A DNA stretch of 64,000 nucleotides from Halorubrum sp. GN11_10-6_MGM (lineage in GTDB: Archaea; Halobacteriota; Halobacteria; Halobacteriales; Haloferacaceae): contig NZ_SGUC01000014.1 of assembly GCF_005435165.1 (NCBI RefSeq), forward strand, positions 1 through 64,000, read 5' to 3'. Shown piece by piece: positions 44,753 through 55,616 of the stretch. The translations under genes were made by a program, and so were the position numbers. The notes under the pieces were generated by a model. That model was not told the origin of the DNA. It made no database searches and saw nothing but the letters and a program-made list of their open reading frames with translations. Within the stretch, counting starts at the first letter, position 1; the number at the start of each line of letters is the position of its first letter.

Positions 44753-44862
44753 GGACGCACGTCTGTTCGGTTCACTGTCAAGGCGATCTACAAGGACGAT
44801 TCGTCCAGTCGGCGTCGACGACCAGAAAGCATACTTTCCTACGGCATTCCATCCTGATTGAT

Positions 44863-45240
44863 ATGGCGGCCCCTAAAGAAGCCCTTCGCCGCAGTGATCT
44901 CCTCGAGATAACACCAGAGACGGATACTTACACGATCCTCGGCTTCCTTTGTGCCCACCGTGAATCGACAGTACCGCCGACAGCAATTGCCGATCAAACC
45001 GGCTGTCCAGAGGCAGCCGTCGTGACAGTAATAGATCGGCTCGAAGCTCTCGGAGCTATCGAACGGCTCGGGGATGGGATACAGATCGAGACGGCTGCGG
45101 CTGAAACGATTGCACGGCGGCTGAAGTCGCTTGATCAAGTTATACAGCTGTTTGACGCCGCACCTGACGATGAGTACGCCAGCGTTGATTGGGTATCTCA
45201 GGTCGGAACCATCGAGTGTGTGGACGAAGACGAGGAGTAG
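44863..45240 (+). CDS. MarR-like winged-helix regulator
   Basis: The 125-residue protein has a winged helix (YTILGFLCAHRESTVPPTAI, then AAVVTVIDRLEALGAIERLG) and an acidic C-terminal tail. In haloarchaea such proteins often act as antitoxins for a toxin gene downstream. Here a TnpB element follows instead, so a partner may have been lost. Confidence 0.7.
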   Translation: MAAPKEALRRSDLLEITPETDTYTILGFLCAHRESTVPPTAIADQTGCPEAAVVTVIDRLEALGAIERLGDGIQIETAAAETIARRLKSLDQVIQLFDAAPDDEYASVDWVSQVGTIECVDEDEE

Positions 45241-45344
45241 AGTCTCAAATGGGGCGAGGGCGTTGGGAGTGGGTATATCAAGTGGCGTGTCTTGACGGGT
45301 GAGTAGTGTATTTTCTCCTGTACAGTACACTAACTGGCAAGATA

Positions 45345-46730
45345 TTGACCTCCTCCTCCGCGTGAACGCGGAGGAATCCCACCACGGGATTTCAGGCCAA
45401 GCGAAGCGGCCTGTTGGTTTCAAGACGCATACGTTCCAAGCGTCGTCTGCTGGTTTTCAGCATCGGCTTGACTGTCTTGTGGCCCGGTCAAAGAGGCCCC
45501 ATCCGTAGCCGAGTCATCGTCACCGGCCTTCTGCCGGGAAGCCCGGTCGCTTCGGCGGTGACTCTCTCCACTACAGTAGCGGTCTGTAATGTTTATCGCC
45601 CCGTTCACATCGGCTTGATACTCACCGACCCAACAGTCGTCGTTCGAGCAGCTGAACGTTGCCTGTCGTGGTCGGGAGCCGTGTTCACCGCAAGCGTGGC
45701 ACGCTTTCGACGTGTTGCGGGGATTCACCGTTGCGATGGGAATCCCCTTCTCAGCGGCTTTGTACCGAATCTGTGCGTGGAGTTTGGCAAAGCCCCACCC
45801 GTGCAACCGCCGGTTCATGTATTCGCTGTAGTCCATGTTCTCGCGGATGTACGTCAAGTCTTCCAGCACCAGTACCGGGTTCTCGACAGACTCGGCATAC
45901 TCCACGACCTCGCGTGTCACACGGTGAAACACATCGTCAATCTGGTCCCACAGTGCGTCACCGTAAGACTCTGCGATTCGCTCACTGCCGCGCTTCTGAA
46001 GGCGTCTCTTGGCGGTGAAGTGGGTTTTGCGGAGCCGACGAACGGCTTTGCCGTCGTCGGCCCACAGGCGGGGGCGAACCGGAGAATCGCACTCGTCGCG
46101 GTGACACACCGTGACGAGACTCGCTTCTCCGATGTCCACACCTATCGGTGTCCGCTCATCGGCGGACGCTGCAGATTTGTCCTCCACGTCGCGGGTGGCG
46201 GTGACGTGGAGATACCACGTCCCATCGCGCTCGAACAGCCGACTTTCACCCATCTTGGCGTCGTCTGCGTACAACGCTTCGAGCCAATCCCGTTGGTCGG
46301 GATTGGCGCGTGCCGGAATCCAGAGGTGGTAATCCTCGTGGTGCGGGATTTTGACGTACCATTCGATTGCGTTCTGTGGCTGGTGGTCGAGTTGCAGTCC
46401 CTCGTTGGTGAACCGCACCGGGTGGTCGTCGTGAAGCTCGTCGGCGTCGTAGCTGTTGTGGAGTTGTGGGACGTACTGCTTGAGGGCGTTTTTCGCGTAG
46501 CCGCTCAGGTCGTACTCGACAACCACGTCGTTGGCTCGGGACTGTGTGTCACAGCCAGCGGCGAACGCGGCCTGAAGCGCCTGCTGGTAGGTATCTTGTG
46601 TCTCACGAAGCTTCTGTCGCTTGTGGGCGTTGGGGTCCACAAGTTTCAGTTCGAGCGTCTTCGTGAGTTTTCCCATCGTTGCCGTGCACTATCGGTCGGT
46701 TGTGATCGGCATATAATTCAGCCATCCGGA
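45345..46730 (-). mobile_element. IS1341-type element with tnpB only
   Basis: The tnpB gene is followed at its 3' end by a CTCCGCG/CGCGGAG hairpin (45360-45377) and the end sequence AGGTCAATATC on the minus strand. This is the usual guide-RNA scaffold. No tnpA is present. The left end near 46730 is approximate. Confidence 0.65.
45420..46676 (-). CDS. tnpB: TnpB-family RNA-guided endonuclease
   Basis: The 418-residue protein has RuvC-I PIGVDIGEASLVTVC, RuvC-II LVLEDLTYIRENM and a zinc ribbon CHACGEHG plus CSNDDC, with the final Asp in YQADVNGAINI. All three acidic residues are present. It belongs to a different haloarchaeal TnpB group from the one at 16132. Confidence 0.88.
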   Translation of the reverse strand: MGKLTKTLELKLVDPNAHKRQKLRETQDTYQQALQAAFAAGCDTQSRANDVVVEYDLSGYAKNALKQYVPQLHNSYDADELHDDHPVRFTNEGLQLDHQPQNAIEWYVKIPHHEDYHLWIPARANPDQRDWLEALYADDAKMGESRLFERDGTWYLHVTATRDVEDKSAASADERTPIGVDIGEASLVTVCHRDECDSPVRPRLWADDGKAVRRLRKTHFTAKRRLQKRGSERIAESYGDALWDQIDDVFHRVTREVVEYAESVENPVLVLEDLTYIRENMDYSEYMNRRLHGWGFAKLHAQIRYKAAEKGIPIATVNPRNTSKACHACGEHGSRPRQATFSCSNDDCWVGEYQADVNGAINITDRYCSGESHRRSDRASRQKAGDDDSATDGASLTGPQDSQADAENQQTTLGTYAS

Positions 46731-46889
46731 GTGGAAGTGAAACAGTGGGAAATCCGGCACTGCAATAGAACGGTGGATTGTTAACACACTGCTGTCCGCT
46801 CGACCCCCGCCTGTTCGCTCCTCGGTTCCGACAGAGTGTCGGAACACTCGTCACTCACGGGAAGGCGGGGGTATGCGCGCGTATCTCTA

Positions 46890-47207
46890 TCAGACCCAGT
46901 CATGGTTCTCCCAGCCCTCGTAGTGCTTTAAACGGCTCTTTATCTCAAACGGCTCCCACTCGCATTCGTGATAGAGAATATCAGCCAGCTGGCCGAAGTC
47001 GCTGTTGTCGAGTTCGATCCCTCGATTCCCGCAGTTGGTGATATAGGGCTCAGAACGCAGATCGTCGAAGACATCGCTGGCGGTAGGATAGTCACTCGTC
47101 GCAATGGCCGCAACAGAGAGGAGATTCTCTTCGACAATGGGCGATCCCCAACGATGCTCGGCAACCATCGCTGCGAGGAGGGCACATTTCACTGACGGCT
47201 TGCGCAT
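46890..47207 (-). CDS. Small conserved-type protein, divergent from a winged-helix regulator
   Basis: The 105-residue protein (MRKPSVKCALLAAMVAEHRW to KHYEGWENHDWV) has no recognised family. It is divergent from the winged-helix gene at 47302, a two-gene layout typical of toxin-antitoxin or regulator-target pairs. Confidence 0.6.
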   Translation of the reverse strand: MRKPSVKCALLAAMVAEHRWGSPIVEENLLSVAAIATSDYPTASDVFDDLRSEPYITNCGNRGIELDNSDFGQLADILYHECEWEPFEIKSRLKHYEGWENHDWV

Positions 47208-47301
47208 ATCGCTCTCTTTTCGTGCCCGTCTGATAAGCGTGCGTTAACGCGCATTTACGTCTAGGGAAACCACTTTGTATGTTGACCGGTAAACCAGTAG
47301 C

Positions 47302-47646
47302 ATGAGCGAGTCGCCGTCGAAGCACCCAGCAGTGGAGAAAGACACCAAAGAGGCCCGCTTAGAGAATCCGAGCGGCGTCCTCTATCTCTTCCAGCACGAG
47401 AGCGTCCCGATCCTCATCGACGCCATCCTCACCCTTCCACCGGGGCGAGAATTCACCAAGACGGAACTCGCGGATCACGCTGGCGTGACCCGGCAGACGG
47501 TAAGCAAGTATACCGACCTCCTACTGGAAACCGATATTGTCGAAGAGATCCCGAACTCGTCTCCACGCCGGTACCGAGTCGCCAAAACCAACGTCGTACA
47601 GGAACTTTTCGAGTTGAATAGTGCGCTGAACGCCAGCGGCGAGTGA
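47302..47646 (+). CDS. Winged-helix transcriptional regulator
   Basis: The 114-residue protein has a clear winged helix: TKTELADHAGVTRQTVSKYT as helix-turn-helix, then IVEEIPNSSPRRYRVAKTN as wing. It probably controls the divergent small gene and itself. Confidence 0.78.
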   Translation: MSESPSKHPAVEKDTKEARLENPSGVLYLFQHESVPILIDAILTLPPGREFTKTELADHAGVTRQTVSKYTDLLLETDIVEEIPNSSPRRYRVAKTNVVQELFELNSALNASGE

Positions 47647-47684
47647 ACGGGTCTGATCTGTAAGCCGGTCGCAATCACTTCAGG

Positions 47685-47996
47685 GTGGCTCATCTAGGCA
47701 GGCTTGCTCCTCACGGTGTAGGCACCGACGATGAATGTCCACAGTGTGGCTCTCACGAGATTGCGGCCTACGACCTCGAGTTATCGCTGTATAGCTCACA
47801 GTTTGTAGGGAGGATTCAGGGCCTTATGTATCATTCTGCTCTGTTGAATCCGCAGAAAGCGTCGGGATCGGGTCACTCTGTAGTTGGTTCAGGAGCACTG
47901 CCGAAGGGATACAAAAATGGAATCTTGGCAGAGAAAGAGAGGATCGAGATTACTGGGTGGGCTGATCCAACTCTTCGACAGCAAAGAGCGAAATAA
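47685..47996 (+). CDS. Doubtful small frame with a CxxC motif, possibly a gene remnant
   Basis: The 103-codon frame contains DECPQCGSHEIAAYDLELSL, which looks like a true zinc knuckle. The C-terminal half has unusual composition and runs toward the ATPase gene. No start with good context was found. It may be the head of a truncated gene. Confidence 0.3.
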   Translation: MAHLGRLAPHGVGTDDECPQCGSHEIAAYDLELSLYSSQFVGRIQGLMYHSALLNPQKASGSGHSVVGSGALPKGYKNGILAEKERIEITGWADPTLRQQRAK

Positions 47997-48037
47997 TCAC
48001 GCCTTCAGCGATCGTGATCCCCATGCCGTCATCGGAT

Positions 48038-49411
48038 TCAACAGAGCAGAGTGGTGAGTTCGTCCAAGCCGTAGAGAGCCGTATCGGACCGGTCGCCAGC
48101 GGCCCCACGCAACTCATCGGTGAACCCAGACCGAGAGAAAAGCGCATACCGCACGTCCCGATCAGCTCCCTGCCATCGGACCTCCGGCTCCAGCGCGGTG
48201 AGATCATCAAATACCGTGCGGCCAACGGGTGTTGCGGTCCACTTACACTCACCGAGGAGCAGCGTGTTCGTATCTCGGTTGATCCCGACGATATCGATCT
48301 CATCACCACCGTACCACCAGCGGCCGACCCGCGAGCAAGAGACGGGGAACGCAGGCGTGCGAACTGCCTGTTGACACACGGTTTCGAAGGTCCGACTGGT
48401 GTGTGTCGGGAGCGTCTCGGCGATCGCCGCGCGAACCGGTGCGGTCTGTCCCTGTTCGAGCGTGCCCCGATTTGGTGCCACGTACCGGAACCAAAATCGA
48501 AGGAAGTCATCCGTGAGCCGATAGAGTCCACGCCCGTCCGGGTCCGTGACTGGGTGCTCTCGCTCGAGGATCGCCAGCTGGGTCAAATTCTGGAGATACC
48601 GGGAGAGGCTGCTGGCATCGCGTCCGACCTCGTTGGCGATCTCGGTGACGCGAGTCGCTCCAGCGGCGATCGCTTCCAAGATAGCCAGATACGTGGCGGG
48701 TTCGCGGAGTTCCTGTCGCAACAGAAACTCCGGCTCCTCATAGAGGAACGCACCCTTCGAGAGGATCGCCCGCTCGATGTTCTCAAAGAGAGATTGCTCC
48801 GGATCGAACTGTTCGAGATACGCGGGGACGCCTCCGAGAACGCTGTACAGCTGGATTTGAGTCTCCAGATCAGTGTTCGGGAAGAACTCACGGGCATCCG
48901 CGAACGAGAGCGGCGCGAGTTCCCATTGTCCCGTCCGTCGACCGTACAGAGGGCTCTCGTAGCTCAACACACCATCTTCCATCATCGAAATGGATGACCC
49001 CAACAGTACGAGTGAGATATTCGTCCCGTCCAGCACATTGTCAACGATTGTCTGAAAGACGGACGGAATCGTCTCATCGTCATCCACGAGATACGAGAAT
49101 TCGTCGAGTGCCACCACGCACGGACCGTCAACGCGGGCGGTGAGATATCGAAACGCCTCCACGAAGTCATCGACATCGGGTGTGATATCATCGAACGCGT
49201 CAGCACATTGCGACGCAAATCGTCGGGCGTTATGGGTTGATCCCCGCTCGTCACAGAGGTAATAGATTGATGTGAGCTCTAGCTCTTCAATCGCGGTCGT
49301 TACGAGAGTTGTCTTGCCGACGCGTCGTCTTCCGTAAACGACGAGCAGCTGTCGCTCTTCTTGAGAGAGGTGTGACGTGAGCCACTCGAGTTCTCTCTTT
49401 CGGTTTATCAT
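48038..49411 (-). CDS. ATPase-DUF234 protein, copy 2, intact
   Basis: The 457-residue protein starts MINRKRELEWLTSHLSQEER. It has Walker A VYGRRRVGKTTLV, a Walker-B-type VVALDEFSYLVD, a winged-helix region (VTEIANEVGRDASSLSRYL) and a C-terminal DUF234 domain with PD-(D/E)XK-like DEIDIVGINRD...GECKW. This archaeal SSO1545-type family is abundant in mobile DNA; function is unproven. It is about 90 per cent identical to the broken copy at 28439-29820. I chose the start conserved in both copies. Confidence 0.85.
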   Translation of the reverse strand: MINRKRELEWLTSHLSQEERQLLVVYGRRRVGKTTLVTTAIEELELTSIYYLCDERGSTHNARRFASQCADAFDDITPDVDDFVEAFRYLTARVDGPCVVALDEFSYLVDDDETIPSVFQTIVDNVLDGTNISLVLLGSSISMMEDGVLSYESPLYGRRTGQWELAPLSFADAREFFPNTDLETQIQLYSVLGGVPAYLEQFDPEQSLFENIERAILSKGAFLYEEPEFLLRQELREPATYLAILEAIAAGATRVTEIANEVGRDASSLSRYLQNLTQLAILEREHPVTDPDGRGLYRLTDDFLRFWFRYVAPNRGTLEQGQTAPVRAAIAETLPTHTSRTFETVCQQAVRTPAFPVSCSRVGRWWYGGDEIDIVGINRDTNTLLLGECKWTATPVGRTVFDDLTALEPEVRWQGADRDVRYALFSRSGFTDELRGAAGDRSDTALYGLDELTTLLC

Positions 49412-49750
49412 TATGTGTTCGATCATATTATCTTGTTCATAATAGCTGTTGGGCTTGGCTGGTTCATCAAACTGAAGCAGTCTGGAAGAGGACCGCCGAG
49501 ACTAGAGGCACCGATTGGGATTTCTGTCGTCACCACGCGCCGTCGACAGAACGTCGATCAGCCGACGTTTTATCGTGGCCATAGTGGAATAGCAGTTCGC
49601 TCGTGGATCCGTTTGTACCCCTCGCCCCAATGAAGTGAGAGGGATTCGGAAGTGAGAATGACCCGTACCAGTTCTCACTCAGGACTATACAGCAACTAGG
49701 GTATCTACCGGATGTGGCCACCACCGACACGACCGGCTCACTGTTCATCA
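49412..49750. other. Intergenic region upstream of the ATPase gene
   Basis: The first 35 bases match the region upstream of the other ATPase copy (to ATAATAGCTGTT), so the promoter was copied with the gene. The rest shows no gene or RNA. Confidence 0.4.
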
Positions 49751-51175
<1,425 letters not shown>

Positions 51176-51247
51176 GTCGTATGAGCCTACAAATTGAATG
51201 ACCATGCCACCGACATCTATATCAGTATGAAAAAAGTATGAATCGAT

Positions 51248-51517
51248 ATGCCCGAACACAAACGAAAAGTTGGAGATCGGGGCCAGGTGACGATTCCGAA
51301 GGAACTGCGGGATCGTCGTGGCATCGAAGGTGGTGACGAAGTTGAATTCGTTGAAGTGAATGACGAGATCATACTCAAACCGCCGACAGATGAGGAACGG
51401 CTTGCTGAAGGATATCGAAAGAGAGCCGAACGGTCCCGTGAGTTGGCTGAAGAAATGGAAGAAGCATCCGCAGAAACAACCGAGCATCTCGGTGACGCGC
51501 CCGGTTGGAGCGAGTGA
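51248..51517 (+). CDS. mazE: AbrB/MazE-family antitoxin
   Basis: The 89-residue protein has the swapped-hairpin AbrB fold at the N-terminus (RKVGDRGQVTIPKELRDRRG) and an acidic C-terminal helix that would thread into the toxin. It is followed 15 bases later by a MazF-type toxin gene. Confidence 0.88.
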   Translation: MPEHKRKVGDRGQVTIPKELRDRRGIEGGDEVEFVEVNDEIILKPPTDEERLAEGYRKRAERSRELAEEMEEASAETTEHLGDAPGWSE

Positions 51518-51532
51518 ATTCTGGAGTCAAGT

Positions 51533-51883
51533 GTGCAGGTACGCCGCGGCGACATTGTCATTGTTGAACTGAATCCCACGAAAGGGAGCGAGCAGCAAGG
51601 AACGAACCGGCCCTGTATTGTCATCCAGAACGATATTGGGAATCAGTACTCTCCAACAACAATCATCGCTCCAGTCACAAAGCAGTACACGTCCGGAGAC
51701 ACGTATCCGTTTGAGGTGGAAGTGCTGGCTTCGGATACTGCCCTCGATCACGATTCAGTGGCAGATCTCAGTCAAATCCGGGTTGTCGACATCGACGAAC
51801 GTGTGAAAAAGAACATTGGATCTGTCCCGTCATCAGATATGGCGAAAATCGACTCGGCAATCAAAGACAGCCTCGGCATTTGA
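51533..51883 (+). CDS. mazF: MazF/PemK-family toxin
   Basis: The 116-residue protein starts at GTG (51533): MQVRRGDIVIVELNPTKGSE. It has the MazF landmarks RRGDIV, GTNRPCIVIQND and SQIRVVDIDERV. MazF toxins are sequence-specific ribonucleases neutralised by MazE. The pair is complete and in the usual order. Confidence 0.9.
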   Translation: MQVRRGDIVIVELNPTKGSEQQGTNRPCIVIQNDIGNQYSPTTIIAPVTKQYTSGDTYPFEVEVLASDTALDHDSVADLSQIRVVDIDERVKKNIGSVPSSDMAKIDSAIKDSLGI

Positions 51884-51938
51884 GCGAAAATTTTCATCAG
51901 TGTGTAGTTCAGGCTACACTATTGGCAACTATTCACCC

Positions 51939-52235
51939 GAAGTCGTAGTCGCTGTCGTACGCACTGACGTACGCATCGTTCCCCGTCCTATCGGATACGT
52001 AACACGGCCCTCGCCCAGCACCGATGAACACCGGCGACTCGATGTCGAGGCCACTCAGTCGGTACAACAGATCCGGCATCCCGTCTCGAAGCTCGCTCAC
52101 GCGTGGTTCTCTACGGGTGTGTAGGGTTCCGGTGGGCGGCCGGTGTTCGGTCAGGGGTGGAAGCGATCCCTTAGTGAGGTCACCGATAGTGAGGATGCGT
52201 ACGTCGTCATCGATGCTCAGTAAATAGTGCATCCG
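51939..52235 (-). pseudogene. Diverged C-terminal fragment of the restriction-endonuclease gene
   Basis: The minus-strand frame ends PCYVSDRTGNDAYVSAYDSD-YDFG and contains RPPTGTLHTRREP and LDIESPVF. It matches the C-terminus of the endonuclease at 58750-59403 but has no N-terminal catalytic part. This is the most diverged of four copies of this region. Confidence 0.7.
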
Positions 52236-52354
52236 GCAGTTCGTCAGGCTCGAGCCGTCATCGACAACGAATCACTAATGTCGTCACTATCGCGAAACAG
52301 TCCGAATCACCGTGGCAAACGTTTATGGTTTCTAGTTTCGTAAATCTATACAAG

Positions 52355-52978
52355 ATGAGCTACGATACAGAACACGTGCGAAACGCGGGAGAGACTCCGG
52401 GGATGATCACCGGAATCCCCACATTCACAGAATTACTTGAGAACCCGTCTCTCGCGAGTCTCTATACTTCGATTAGCCAGTCGGGAACTGCCACGGGTCC
52501 TGAACTCGTTGAAACAGCGACCGTCTCGAAAAAGACCGTATACGACTATCTCCATAAACTGGAGCAGGCGGGCCTGATCAGCACGGTTAATGACGGTGTC
52601 GGGACCGCCCGATACACTGCTGAAGAGTTCGAACTGACGCTGACGGTCCGCGAGACGGAAGTCTCGATCACTCCCGAACTTATCGCGGTGATTGCACAGA
52701 AAAACGAGTATCCAGCGATCGGGCGGGTTCTCGAGGACCACGGAATCGTCACGTTCGCACTCGCATACGATCTCGTAACAGCACACAGCGAGGGGGAAGT
52801 CACAATTCGACAGATAGCGAGTCTCACGGATCTATCGTCAGGAACTGCGTATGATCTCGTCGAAGCACTCTACTCGATTCTTGATCTCGGAGACGACGAC
52901 TCAAGTCCAACGACGTACACACCAGCTGATTTCGATGATGACGAGAGCAATCTTCTCGAAGAATTCACCGACAGCTAG
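52355..52978 (+). CDS. Winged-helix antitoxin-type regulator (DUF7437-like)
   Basis: The 207-residue protein (start MSYDTEHVRNAGETPGMITG) has a winged helix at about 30-90 (GPELVETATVSKKTVYDYLH) and a second HTH-like segment at about 150-185 (TIRQIASLTDLSSGTAYDLV). It is 14 bases upstream of a PIN-type toxin gene, the normal order for a haloarchaeal antitoxin of this kind. Confidence 0.72.
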   Translation: MSYDTEHVRNAGETPGMITGIPTFTELLENPSLASLYTSISQSGTATGPELVETATVSKKTVYDYLHKLEQAGLISTVNDGVGTARYTAEEFELTLTVRETEVSITPELIAVIAQKNEYPAIGRVLEDHGIVTFALAYDLVTAHSEGEVTIRQIASLTDLSSGTAYDLVEALYSILDLGDDDSSPTTYTPADFDDDESNLLEEFTDS

Positions 52979-52992
52979 ACCGCATTACGAGG

Positions 52993-53551
52993 ATGTATAC
53001 TGCGAATATTGCGGACACGGTGATGTTTCGGAATTTGGGGAAGTATCCCAATCCACGCATACAGTCGCTCAAACGTGCCGTTGAGGAAGCCGAAACTAAA
53101 ATTTGGGTGCCAACAGCGGTCTATCACGAGCTGGCGGATACTGGGAGGTACCGGTTCGCCGACGAACCCGTACCTCGATACGGCTATCGAAGAGGGCTGG
53201 CTTCGGGTAGCCACACCGCTGCCGGGTGATCGCACGAAGGGGTTCGGTAGTAGCGCTGGACCGGTTGAGAAAGCGCGGTTTGTTACAGATGAGTTTCTCA
53301 ACCAGCAGAGCAAGTATCCAGAGACGAACAACTGGCAGGATGCAGCGGTAGTCGCGTTGGCAGTTCGATTGTTCGATACAAATGCCCGAATTCGTGTGAT
53401 CACCCACACAGCGGACGAAAATCTGGCAGCGGCGTGTGTACGTATTCCTCCTGAATTCGGGTACTATGATATCAAGTCCCGATACTACAACCCGCCCCAG
53501 ACAGCGAAAGCTGAGTTTCCAACCGTTGACCGACTTACGTGGGAAGGGTGA
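52993..53551 (+). pseudogene. PIN-like (VapC-type) toxin gene with a frameshift
   Basis: The first frame gives MYTANIADTVMFRNLGKYPN to PTAVYHELADTGRYRFADEP. The second frame continues PYLDTAIEEGWLRVATPLPG to the end, with the late acidic residues QDAAVVALAVRL and HTADENLAAA. The switch is near 53150-53170. Without it the protein would be about 185 residues. One indel has broken it, unless frameshifting is programmed. Confidence 0.7.
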
Positions 53552-53631
53552 TTTAAACGATCTCACTTCTCTGCTCAACCAAAGTTATAGGATATACTAT
53601 TATATTTTCAACTATAATAAATTAGACACTA

Positions 53632-53978
53632 TTATTTGAAGTCATAGTCGCTGTCGTACGCGTTGACGTACGTCGTGTTCACTTCGCGATCAGGGACGTA
53701 ACACGGACCATTGCCGGCGGTGTGGAACACGGGAGCCTCAATGTCGAGGCGCGTTTTCCGGTGGAGCAAGAGTGGTAACCGGTCGCGCAGATCTTGGATG
53801 AACGGTTCCTGCCGTGCGTAGAGGGTCCCGCGTGGGGGCCGGCGCTTGGTCAGCGGTCGGAGGCTATCCTCCCAAAGATCCTGTTCCGTGAGGATTCGGA
53901 CGTCAAGTTGTTGGGCCAACTCCCACACACCTGCGGTCACGTGGCGGGCAATAGCGAGGAGGGACATCGCTCTTGGGA
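53632..53978 (-). pseudogene. C-terminal half of the restriction-endonuclease gene
   Basis: From ARHVTAGVWELAQQLDVRIL to the end TTYVNAYDSDYDFK it is about 85 per cent identical to the C-terminal half of the endonuclease at 58750-59403. Homology stops abruptly at 53978, eight bases before the nucleotidyltransferase start codon. The catalytic N-terminal half is missing. Confidence 0.82.
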
Positions 53979-54122
53979 GGAACTGATGGAACTCACCGAG
54001 AATACGCTCACAGTTTCTCGAGCGCTTTCAGAACTCGACAAAGACGTAATCAAGTTCACACAGATTCTCAAGGATTGTAACGTTGAGTACGTCATCGTCA
54101 GCGGATACATTGCAATCCTTAC

Positions 54123-55616
54123 TGAGAATGAGGAGAAAGCCTCGCGCTTTAGCGCGGGGATGAATCCGACACCACCCTTCGTAGTCCACCGTTCGGTGAT
54201 ACGGTTGGATATTCCTCGCTCCTCGAATCCAAGCCTTCAAGTTAGTTTGTTTATATAGGTTACGTATGGCGAAAAAGGTCGTCACCCGCACCTACTCTGC
54301 TTCCATACGGAACCAGTCTCGGGTGCGAGATGATCTCGATTCGCTCGGGTTTGCCGCCTCGAAACTCTGGAACGTCGGACGGTGGACGTGTGGTCGGATC
54401 TGGGATGAGATCGATCACATCCCCAACCACAACGAACTCACCACGTACCTCAAAACCCACGAACGCTACGATGACCTGCATTCGCAGTCAAGTCAGCGAG
54501 TCATTCAAGAACTTGCTGAAGCGTTCAACGGTTGGTACGGTAAACGACGCAATGGGGACACGAAAGCGAACCCGCCCGGCTACCGCAAACACGGTGACGA
54601 ACACCCACGAAGCACGGTGACGTTCAAAGCCGCTGGCTTCAAACTCGACACTCAGTACAACCGTGTTCGGCTCTCAAAAGGGTCAAATCTCAAAGAATAT
54701 TGGTCGGACTTCATCCTCTGTGAGTACCAGACTCGCCCCGACGTTGATCTCTCGACCGTCGAGAACGTCCAACAGGTTCGGACAGTTTGGACGGGTGAGG
54801 AATGGGAACTACACTTCGTCTGTAAGGTCGAACTCGACGTGGCTGAAGCCCCCGGTGAGAAGACCGTTGGTGTTGACCTCGGGATCAACAACTTCGCCGC
54901 GCTTGCCTATGAAGACGGCCACAGCGCGCTGTATCCGCTGAACTGTCTGAAGCAGGACGACTACTACTTCAGCAGGCAGATCGCCCAGTGCGATGACTCC
55001 AACTCCGAGCAGGCTAGCCGGCTGAATCAAAAGAAGTCGGCTCGTCGCACCCACTATTTCCATACGCTCTCGAAACATATTGTTGAACGGTGTGTTGAGG
55101 AAGGCGTTGGAACGATCGTAGTGGGAGATCTCTCGGGGATCCGCGAAGACCATAACACTAACGAGTCGAAAAACTGGGGAAGACACGGCAACCTCGACTT
55201 GCACTCGTGGGCATTCGACCGGTTTACCGACCTCCTCGAATACAAGGCGGAGATGGACGGAATCACCGTCGAAGAAGCCTCCGAGGAGAACACGTCGAAG
55301 TCGTGTTCGTGTTGCGGTCGCAAGCGTGATGCGAACCGTGTTGAACGCGGGTTGTACGTCTGTGACGAGTGCGGAACGACGGCAAACGCAGACGTGAACG
55401 GAGCCGAGAACATTCGACAGAAAGTATCTCCGAGTTCACCGAGTTTGTCGGTGAATAGGAGTAACGGCTGGTTGGCACAGCCATCGACGTTCCTGTTTGA
55501 CAAGGAAACTGGCGCATTCGCGCCTCAAGAACAGGTAACATCGTAAACCACAATATCCCAACCCAGCGGCGCGGTGCCGTGGGAATCCTCGCGCTTCAGC
55601 GCGGGGAGGATGTCAA
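54123..55616 (+). mobile_element. IS1341-type element (tnpB only) inserted after TTAC
   Basis: Both ends are fixed by the interrupted gene. The left flank ends in TTAC (54119-54122) and the element starts TGAGAATGAGGAG. The right end is the CGCGCTTCAGCGCG hairpin plus GGGGAGGATGTCAA. A similar hairpin, CGCGCTTTAGCGCG, lies near the left end. TTAC is the known target of IS608-type elements. No target duplication, as expected. Confidence 0.88.
54266..55546 (+). CDS. tnpB: TnpB-family protein lacking the usual RuvC-II glutamate
   Basis: The 426-residue protein has RuvC-I VGVDLGINNFAALAYEDG and the zinc ribbon CSCCGRKR and CDECGTTANADVNGAENI, with the final Asp. The RuvC-II segment is TIVVGDLSGIRED: Gly stands where other TnpB proteins here have the catalytic Glu (VEDL or FEQL). 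The protein may be inactive, or use a shifted Glu such as that in GIRED. The gene is otherwise full length. Confidence 0.85.
   Translation: MAKKVVTRTYSASIRNQSRVRDDLDSLGFAASKLWNVGRWTCGRIWDEIDHIPNHNELTTYLKTHERYDDLHSQSSQRVIQELAEAFNGWYGKRRNGDTKANPPGYRKHGDEHPRSTVTFKAAGFKLDTQYNRVRLSKGSNLKEYWSDFILCEYQTRPDVDLSTVENVQQVRTVWTGEEWELHFVCKVELDVAEAPGEKTVGVDLGINNFAALAYEDGHSALYPLNCLKQDDYYFSRQIAQCDDSNSEQASRLNQKKSARRTHYFHTLSKHIVERCVEEGVGTIVVGDLSGIREDHNTNESKNWGRHGNLDLHSWAFDRFTDLLEYKAEMDGITVEEASEENTSKSCSCCGRKRDANRVERGLYVCDECGTTANADVNGAENIRQKVSPSSPSLSVNRSNGWLAQPSTFLFDKETGAFAPQEQVTS

Noticed and set aside
45414-46784. Long plus-strand frame across the second tnpB
   Set aside because: It is the antisense of a TnpB gene with complete RuvC and zinc-ribbon motifs; the frame itself shows no domain.
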